In this document: positions 7,187 through 11,553 of the stretch, one piece after another
Position numbering within the stretch: the first letter of the stretch is position 1
How the letters are laid out: the number at the start of each line of letters is the position of its first letter
DNA from: CAYYGL01 sp964471235
GTDB lineage: Bacteria > Calditrichota > Calditrichia > RBG-13-44-9 > J075
NCBI GenBank assembly: GCA_964471235.1
Contig: CAYYGL010000156.1
Span: 1-11,553 of the forward strand
DNA: 11,553 nucleotides
Reading direction: 5' to 3'
Made by a program: the position numbers and the translations under genes
The notes under the pieces: model-generated
What the model was told of the DNA's origin: nothing
Databases searched by the model: none
Seen by the model: only the letters and a program-made list of their open reading frames with translations

Positions 7187-7321
7187 GGTACTTCCCGGTT
7201 ATGGGTTGGATAATTGAAAACAGTTTCACTACAAATTGTGAGGGCGGAATGGGTGATAAGCCCTCTATGGCAATGTTATTCGGAACGGGTTTGTCACAAA
7301 ACGCACCACAGGTGGACCTTC
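7187..7321. other. Spacer between the MlaD-type and PIG-L-type genes
   Basis: No gene is seen. A 6-bp inverted repeat GAGGGC / GCCCTC (7240-7245 and 7260-7265) with a 14-nt loop is present, without a U-tract on either strand, so it is not a convincing terminator. The spacer leaves open whether the MlaD-type gene is co-transcribed with the deacetylase gene or has its own promoter. Confidence 0.35.
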
Positions 7322-7963
7322 TCAAATAATCAGCCAGCGGATAATTTGAAACGCTTCGGCGTAATGTACCCCGCTTTGCACCCCTCGGGTACGTGCCAGG
7401 CTGCGTACAAATTCTTCGTTGGCATAGCGTCGTCCGGCATTTACCTGCGATTCGTAACAGCCGATAGCCGCTATCTTTTTCTCGATATGACGCTCTTCCA
7501 GCAATACAAATGCGTTAGTGGTAATCGTCAGGTTGTTCCAGGGCATCTCGTATCCCAGGATACGGGTAAACTTAAACGCCCGTAATCCCTCATGGTATAT
7601 CGTCTGGTGATCCTGGTGTAAATCATCGTTAGAGGGGAGAAAAACCAGGTCGGGATGCAGCTTCTTGCGTAATTTTACCAGGTCTTCCAGGATATCCTGT
7701 CGGTACCGAGGGAAATGGCGCACCCGGTAACGGAAGTTGATCAACTTTTCCGCTTTAATGCCCAGCGTCTGACTGGCTTTTTTGACCTCAGTGAGTAAAA
7801 TATCCTTGGGCATCCCTTCGGGGACCGATTCCTCGGCAATGGAAAAGGTGGCGTAATAGACCTGTTTGCCTTCTTCCACAAACTTTGCCATTGTTCCCCC
7901 GCAGCCGAATTCCCCATCATCCGTATGGGGACCTAATACCAGAATCGTTTGAATATCTTTCAT
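7322..7963 (-). CDS. PIG-L/LmbE-family zinc-dependent deacetylase
   Basis: This 213-residue protein belongs to the family that removes N-acetyl groups from GlcNAc-containing small molecules and lipids (PIG-L, MshB, BshB). The metal and catalytic motif is PHTDDGEFGCGG (residues 12-23), a variant of the usual PHPDDxE, giving His13 and Asp16 as zinc ligands and Asp15 as the likely base. The second motif, LHQDH (115-119), supplies His119. The Rossmann-like N-terminal strand (TILVLGPH) and VFLPSNDDLHQDHQ fit the fold. The start is supported by GAGGAAAG directly upstream. It follows the asparagine synthase gene by 48 nt on the same strand, so the two are probably one operon. The substrate cannot be read from the sequence. 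A sugar-lipid or glycan precursor is likely given the neighbours; a bacillithiol-type role is possible but not indicated. Confidence 0.9.
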   Translation of the reverse strand: MKDIQTILVLGPHTDDGEFGCGGTMAKFVEEGKQVYYATFSIAEESVPEGMPKDILLTEVKKASQTLGIKAEKLINFRYRVRHFPRYRQDILEDLVKLRKKLHPDLVFLPSNDDLHQDHQTIYHEGLRAFKFTRILGYEMPWNNLTITTNAFVLLEERHIEKKIAAIGCYESQVNAGRRYANEEFVRSLARTRGVQSGVHYAEAFQIIRWLII

Positions 7964-8011
7964 CTTTCCTCATCGTTGGTTTCCCCGGGAAAAGGCAGCC
8001 CGGTCATCATG

Positions 8012-9952
8012 TTAGAAATAGTGTTCGATTTCCACGTCACGTTCCCGGAAGGCATCACTGTCCAGGAACATTTGTTTCCAGATATAGAAGCCGGTTAACA
8101 GCCAGATAAAATTGTAATGCCAGCGCATTGATGGCCGCGGCGGGGCATCCAGAATCCTGCGGATGTAATCGTAATTAAAGACCCCGTGGGCTTCGATGCG
8201 CTTCTTCGTTAAAATTTTCTTTGCAGTCGTTTTCAAATCCTTTTGAAATTGCAAGTAAGGATTAAAGGTAAAGCCCCATTTCTTTTTTCGCAATATTTTT
8301 TCCGGCAGATAGGGCTGCATGGCTTTCCTTAATAAATATTTGGTCTGCATCCCTTTCATCTTCATCTTGGCGGGAATGGAAAAGCCCAGTTGCACCAGAT
8401 CCAAATCCAGAAACGGCACCCGTTCCTCTACCGAATGGGACATGGACATCCGGTCTTCGGTAAGCAGGTAGTCATTGACCATCTTACTGTGAAATTCCGC
8501 CCAATAGACCTGATCTAAGGGCGTCAGGGTTCCATTGTGCCGAAAAAAACGGGTAAATTCGGTGATGACCGGTTTGATTTCTCGCTGTAAAAATTGAGGT
8601 GAATAGATACGCTGCCAGTGAGCGCGGTCAAAATCCCATACATTGCGAAGAATCAAATAAAATTTGGCGATATTGCCGGTTGCCAGCGCCATCTGCAAGC
8701 CGCGCCGGTATTCGTCGCTGGCATAGCTACCCCATCGCGTTTGCAGGGCATAGCTCAATGAACTCAATTTTGCCAGCACCGCTGCTTCTACCTTCTCCGG
8801 CACTATTCGATGTAACCGGTTGAAAGGATAGATGAATTTGTGAATATCATAGCCGGAAAATAACTCGTCGCCACCCAATCCCCCTAACACCACCTTGACA
8901 TGCTGCGATACGAATTGCGACATCATAAACCCCTGCAAGAGATTGATTTTGGGCTCCTCGGCATGCCAGATCACATGGGGGAGATAGCGCATGGGGTTCA
9001 TCTCCATCCGGAGAGTGTGATGATCGGTTTGATAGTAATCGGCAACGATTTGAGCGTCATCTAACTCATCGGTGGGTTCGTTAAATCCCAAGGTAAAGGT
9101 ATTGATTTTCTCCACCCCAATCTCCCGCATCATGGCAACAATAGAACTGGAATCCATTCCCCCGGAAAGATACACCCCGATGGGCACGTCACTCACCAGT
9201 TGACGCTGCACGGCTTGTTTCAAATATTGAGGAATCAGTTCCAGCCATTCCGCTTCGTTTTTGCGGTAATCGATCTCGTATTGGAGATTGTAATAGGGGG
9301 CAATCTTTCGGATTTCTCCATCTTCGACGATCATATAATGCGCCGGGGGAAGCCGAAAGATACCTTTGAAAAGCGTTTCATCCGATTGGGTATAGCGCAA
9401 ATTGATATGATAATGCAATGCCTGTTCATTTAATTCCCGGGATACCTGTGGGTGCAGCAAAATGGCTTTTTGCTCTGATGCAAAGAGAAAGCGTCCTCCG
9501 GCAGCGTGATAATGCAGTGGCTTGATACCAAAGTGATCCCGCGCCAGCACCAGTTTTTGAGTGCCTTCCCGCTTATCTAAAATGGCGAAAGCAAAAATGC
9601 CGTTTAGTCGAGGGAAGGATTCCACTCCCTGATCTTCGTATAACTTCAAAATCACCTCGGTATCGGAATTGGTGGAAAACCGATACCCCTTTTCTCGCAG
9701 TTCTTCCCGCAACTCCCGATAGTTATATATCTCGCCGTTGTAAACAATTACCAGGGATTTATCATCGTTCAACATGGGCTGGTCGCCGGTGGAGAGGTCA
9801 ATGATGCTCAACCGGCGGTGACCCAGCCAGACATCCCCGGAATGATAGTTGGTAGACGCATCCGGTCCCCGATGTGCCAGTATTTTGCACATCTCCTCAA
9901 TTAACCGTTGGTGATTTCTGCCTTTTTCATAGATTCCGCATATTCCGCACAT
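8012..9952 (-). CDS. asnB: Asparagine synthase (glutamine-hydrolysing), AsnB type
   Basis: This 646-residue two-domain amidotransferase makes asparagine (or amidates a related carboxylate) from ATP, glutamine and an aspartyl substrate. Residues 2 to about 200 form the class II glutaminase domain, with Cys2 as N-terminal nucleophile (MCGICGIY) and RRLSIID (46-52), YNGEIYN (71-77) and NSDTE (95-99). The synthetase domain has the ATP pyrophosphatase loop YLSGGMDSS (261-269) and GLGGDELFSGY (about 358-368). The frame is open upstream to 10090, but those 46 extra codons lie in degenerate repeat DNA. They would also bury the essential Cys2, so the start is 9952, supported by GGAAAGG at 9959-9965. 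Clustering with a PIG-L-type deacetylase fits a member working in surface glycan or lipid modification rather than amino-acid supply; that point is inference. Confidence 0.93.
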   Translation of the reverse strand: MCGICGIYEKGRNHQRLIEEMCKILAHRGPDASTNYHSGDVWLGHRRLSIIDLSTGDQPMLNDDKSLVIVYNGEIYNYRELREELREKGYRFSTNSDTEVILKLYEDQGVESFPRLNGIFAFAILDKREGTQKLVLARDHFGIKPLHYHAAGGRFLFASEQKAILLHPQVSRELNEQALHYHINLRYTQSDETLFKGIFRLPPAHYMIVEDGEIRKIAPYYNLQYEIDYRKNEAEWLELIPQYLKQAVQRQLVSDVPIGVYLSGGMDSSSIVAMMREIGVEKINTFTLGFNEPTDELDDAQIVADYYQTDHHTLRMEMNPMRYLPHVIWHAEEPKINLLQGFMMSQFVSQHVKVVLGGLGGDELFSGYDIHKFIYPFNRLHRIVPEKVEAAVLAKLSSLSYALQTRWGSYASDEYRRGLQMALATGNIAKFYLILRNVWDFDRAHWQRIYSPQFLQREIKPVITEFTRFFRHNGTLTPLDQVYWAEFHSKMVNDYLLTEDRMSMSHSVEERVPFLDLDLVQLGFSIPAKMKMKGMQTKYLLRKAMQPYLPEKILRKKKWGFTFNPYLQFQKDLKTTAKKILTKKRIEAHGVFNYDYIRRILDAPPRPSMRWHYNFIWLLTGFYIWKQMFLDSDAFRERDVEIEHYF

Positions 9953-9958
9953 AAAAAA

Positions 9959-9965
9959 CCTTTCC
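9959..9965 (-). promoter_or_regulatory. Ribosome binding site that fixes the asparagine synthase start
   Basis: GGAAAGG lies 6 nt before the ATG at 9952, the start that makes Cys2 the N-terminal nucleophile after methionine removal. Confidence 0.75.
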
Positions 9966-10098
9966 GATATTGAGAGGTTGGGATATTGGAAGACCGGGAT
10001 ATCAGTTATTGGGTATCGGGTATTCAGTAAGCGTGAGGTGTGAGTTACCTGATCACTGAAAACGATCAACTCCGTTACCCATCTACCCATTTACCGCT
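9966..10098. repeat. Degenerate short-unit repeat stretch
   Basis: On the minus strand this is a chain of loosely repeated 7-9 nt units such as AATACCCG, ATACCCA, ATAACTG, ATATCCCGG and AATATCCC. Nearer 10074-10094 the plus strand has TTACCCA-TCTACCCA-TTTACCG. Translated, it gives strings like TRYPITDIP that are characteristic of non-coding degenerate arrays, not of protein. It spans the leader of the asparagine synthase gene. Origin and function are unknown; a related short motif is at 5524-5542. Confidence 0.6.
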
Positions 10099-10218
10099 AT
10101 ATGCTTTTACCAATTTGTATCCCCTGTTTTTCCTTACTTTCCGCATTGGTAATAATGCAAGAAAAGCAAATACATTCAAGTATTTTTTTATTCCACATCG
10201 AAGCAAAAAATTTTTCTC

Positions 10219-10247
10219 TTGAAAAAAATATAAAAACACCCTATTTT
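10219..10247 (+). promoter_or_regulatory. Candidate sigma-70-type promoter for the leader and repeat-protein gene
   Basis: TTGAAA (10219-10224) and TATTTT (10242-10247) are separated by 17 nt. Transcription would begin near 10254, just at the palindrome. The match is moderate and the surroundings are very AT-rich, so chance is possible. Confidence 0.35.
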
Positions 10248-10253
10248 TACAAA

Positions 10254-10271
10254 GACATCAAAATTGATGTC
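10254..10271. promoter_or_regulatory. Perfect palindrome, possible operator
   Basis: GACATCAA-AA-TTGATGTC, an 8-bp perfect inverted repeat with a 2-nt centre. Its size and symmetry suit a dimeric regulator, and its place at the predicted transcription start of the preceding promoter would allow repression. It could instead form a 5' hairpin in the RNA. Confidence 0.45.
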
Positions 10272-10331
10272 ACACACAAATCGAAAATCAAAACATCATT
10301 AATCGCAATAGAACTTTTTTATTAGTCATAA

Positions 10332-10420
10332 CTACTTGTCAGGGGACAACACAAGTAGCTTAAAAGCTGGAATCTCGGTAAATTGAGATTGAAAAACTCT
10401 CCCCAGCTTTTTGGGTTTTT
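10332..10420 (+). ncRNA. Candidate structured leader RNA or small RNA ending in a terminator-like fold
   Basis: Three helices are visible. CTACTTGT (10332-10339) pairs with ACAAGTAG (10351-10358). AAAAGCTGG (10362-10370) pairs with CCAGCTTTT (10403-10411). Enclosed by the second helix, AATCTC (10371-10376) pairs with GAGATT (10385-10390). Directly after comes GGGTTTTT, so the fold could end transcription. An alternative pairing of CCCA (10402-10405) with TGGG (10412-10415) before the T-run would exclude the second helix, as in attenuators. The first helix also competes with TTGTC/GACAA (10336-10340 and 10345-10349). I do not recognise it as a known riboswitch class. Confidence 0.4.
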
Positions 10421-10479
10421 ATTTCCTGTCATATTGTTTTCCCCAGGATTTTAAGTTGTGAAAAATATGAATCTTCTAC

Positions 10480-10505
10480 AGGGACCTTGGGAGGGGTCCC
10501 TTTGT
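10480..10505 (+). terminator. GC-rich hairpin in the leader, possible terminator
   Basis: AGGGACC (10480-10486) pairs with GGTCCCT (10495-10501) around an 8-nt loop, followed by TTTGTATT. The U-tract is weak, so this may be a regulatory or stabilising hairpin and not a terminator. Confidence 0.35.
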
Positions 10506-10515
10506 ATTAATTCAT

Positions 10516-10542
10516 TTCCTCCCTGTGATATACCCGGAGGAA
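10516..10542 (+). promoter_or_regulatory. Hairpin masking a Shine-Dalgarno-like element
   Basis: TTCCTCC (10516-10522) pairs perfectly with GGAGGAA (10536-10542). The masked GGAGG has no start codon at usable distance. The same TCCTCC could instead pair in part with the true ribosome site at 10565-10570, which would make it a translation switch. Confidence 0.3.
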
Positions 10543-10564
10543 CTGGTCATACATTAAACCATCC

Positions 10565-10570
10565 GGAGGT
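10565..10570 (+). promoter_or_regulatory. Ribosome binding site of the repeat-protein gene
   Basis: GGAGGT, 5 nt before the ATG at 10576. It is strong and fixes the start just ahead of the signal peptide. Confidence 0.85.
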
Positions 10571-10575
10571 ACGTT

Positions 10576-11553
10576 ATGTTTTTCAAAAGATTTTCCAGGA
10601 AAGATGAAGTTTGGAGAGGCAATCAGAGGGACTTACTTCGGTTCTCAAAGTATGTTGTGTTTCTTTTGTGTATTTTAGCCGGGGTTGCTTTCGGTCAAAC
10701 TTTTACCAAAGTGACAACCGGACCGGTTGTGAATGATGGGGGGAATTCCCATGGTGGGAGTTGGGGAGATTTTAATGGTGATGGTTTTTTGGATTTGTTT
10801 GTTCCAAACCATCAGCAAAACAACTTCTTATATCAAAATAATGGTGATGGAACTTTTACTAAAATAACGTCAGGCGATATTGTGAATGATGGAGGAAGTT
10901 CCTATGCCGGAACCTGGGGAGATTACGATAATGACGGTGATTTAGACTTATTTGTAGCAAACTTAGAAGGTCAAAATAATTTTCTTTATCAAAACAATGG
11001 TGATGGAACTTTCACCAAAATCACTCATGGTGATATTGTTAACGATGGTGGTGACTCCAGAGATGCCAGTTGGGCAGATTATGACAATGATGGGTATTTA
11101 GACTTGGTGGTTGTAAATGGATTTGATGCAAATAATTTTTTATACCACAACAATGGTGATGGTACTTTCACAAAAATAACAGATAGCCCAATTGTAATGG
11201 ACGGAGGAAACTCTACTGGCTGCAATTGGGGAGATTATGATAATGATGGATATATAGATTTATTCGTAGCAAATTTTACTCCTAATCAGAACAACTTCCT
11301 TTATCATAATAATGGAGATGGAACATTTACTAAAATTACAACAGGAACTATTGTTAATGACGGTGGAGAATCCCAAGGTGCCACTTGGGGAGATTATAAC
11401 AATGATGGATATCTGGATTTATTTGTACCGAATAAAGATCAGAATAATTTTTTATATCAAAATAATGGTGATGGCACTTTTACAAAAATTACCAATAGTG
11501 TAATAACCACTGATGGTGGTAATTCTGCTTGCAGTACTTGGGGGGACTTTGAC
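10576..11553 (+). CDS. Secreted FG-GAP/VCBS-type repeat protein (3' end beyond window)
   Basis: The frame is open from 10576 to the window end (326 codons, no stop), so the gene is partial. A long signal peptide (charged residues 1-25, hydrophobic core YVVFLLCILAGVAFG, probable cleavage after residue 40) directs export. The mature part is a tandem array beginning at residue 42: five complete repeats of 51, 52, 52, 53 and 51 residues and the first 26 residues of a sixth. Each repeat begins TFTKIT, has DGG near residue 15 and WGDYDNDGYLDLFV near residues 22-35, and closes with NNFLYQNNGDG. The D-x-N/D-x-D-G-x-x-D loop is the calcium-binding signature of FG-GAP/VCBS repeats, which build beta-propellers on cell-surface and secreted proteins. 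The gene is visibly more AT-rich than its neighbours. Further repeats and perhaps a C-terminal sorting domain would lie beyond the window. The ligand is unknown. Confidence 0.9.
   Translation, partial: MFFKRFSRKDEVWRGNQRDLLRFSKYVVFLLCILAGVAFGQTFTKVTTGPVVNDGGNSHGGSWGDFNGDGFLDLFVPNHQQNNFLYQNNGDGTFTKITSGDIVNDGGSSYAGTWGDYDNDGDLDLFVANLEGQNNFLYQNNGDGTFTKITHGDIVNDGGDSRDASWADYDNDGYLDLVVVNGFDANNFLYHNNGDGTFTKITDSPIVMDGGNSTGCNWGDYDNDGYIDLFVANFTPNQNNFLYHNNGDGTFTKITTGTIVNDGGESQGATWGDYNNDGYLDLFVPNKDQNNFLYQNNGDGTFTKITNSVITTDGGNSACSTWGDFD
10699..11553 (+). repeat. Tandem in-frame DNA repeats of about 153-159 bp
   Basis: Unit boundaries by the TFTK codons are 10699, 10852, 11008, 11164, 11323 and 11476 (last unit cut). 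The most conserved DNA encodes the NNGDGTFTKIT junction; differences are largely at third codon positions. Unit lengths vary by whole codons only, in a variable loop after the DLFV strand, which shows selection for frame. Confidence 0.9.

Larger units (their letters stand above)
10099..10575. other. AT-rich leader region without protein genes
   Basis: No plausible gene is present in about 480 nt; short open frames here are A/T-run translations. It contains a candidate promoter and palindrome (10219-10271), a set of hairpins that could be a structured RNA (10332-10420), a second hairpin (10480-10501) and a hairpin covering a Shine-Dalgarno-like element (10516-10542). All lie upstream of the repeat-protein gene. 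The promoter of the divergent asparagine synthase operon must also be here or in the repeat stretch next to it, but is not evident. Confidence 0.5.

Noticed and set aside
9953..10090. 46-codon N-terminal extension of asparagine synthase
   Set aside because: It is a translation of degenerate repeat DNA and would bury the catalytic Cys2; a good ribosome site precedes ATG 9952.
10040..10325. Short plus-strand frames in the AT-rich leader
   Set aside because: Low-complexity Lys/Phe/Ile-rich translations without ribosome sites.
10332..10420. Known riboswitch such as c-di-GMP, preQ1, cobalamin or fluoride
   Set aside because: The conserved sequence blocks of these classes are not present.
10699..11553. 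CRISPR array
   Set aside because: The regular repeats are in-frame coding units of 153-159 bp with third-position divergence, not short identical repeats with unique spacers.
1..11553. tRNA, rRNA, insertion sequence or transposase
   Set aside because: No cloverleaf or conserved rRNA segment, no transposase-like protein and no terminal inverted repeats with target duplications were seen by eye.

Overview
The window looks like chromosomal DNA from a Gram-negative bacterium, most likely a member of the FCB/Calditrichota-type lineages. The reasons are moderate GC genes with strong AGGAGG ribosome sites, a Tat-exported membrane-bound [NiFe] hydrogenase, a probable outer-membrane beta-barrel protein, an MlaD-type envelope lipid protein, a secreted FG-GAP/VCBS-type repeat protein, and degenerate short-repeat intergenic DNA. 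The lineage is an inference; there is no rRNA or marker gene here to settle it.

Left part (1-4824). A hydrogenase maturation protease (247-699, +) faces a three-gene hydrogenase operon on the minus strand: small subunit (start 4502), large subunit (start 3387) and cytochrome b (start 1654). The start of the large subunit overlaps the stop of the small subunit by four bases, and cytochrome b follows 11 nt later. The small subunit carries all six cysteines of the [4Fe-3S] proximal cluster that marks oxygen-tolerant group 1d enzymes. The system should oxidise H2 on the periplasmic face and pass electrons through haem b to the quinone pool. The protease would remove the 15-residue tail of the large subunit after nickel insertion. 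Two hairpins, one per strand, close the convergent transcription units.

Middle (4825-6205). A small exported beta-barrel-like protein is encoded on the minus strand. A cytosolic protein of unknown function is on the plus strand. The intergenic DNA between them contains short repeats.

Right-centre (6206-9952). Three minus-strand genes read in order: a glutamine-dependent asparagine synthase, a PIG-L/LmbE-type deacetylase, and an MlaD/MCE-domain protein. They probably form an envelope-related unit, but the remaining Mla ABC transporter genes are absent here.

Right end (9953-11553). A degenerate repeat stretch is followed by an AT-rich leader. The leader has a candidate promoter, a perfect 8+8 bp palindrome and several hairpins, including a candidate structured RNA. 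It leads to a secreted protein made of tandem 51-53 residue calcium-loop repeats, cut off by the end of the window. The leader is the least explained part of the window; the oxygen-tolerance signature is the clearest functional finding.
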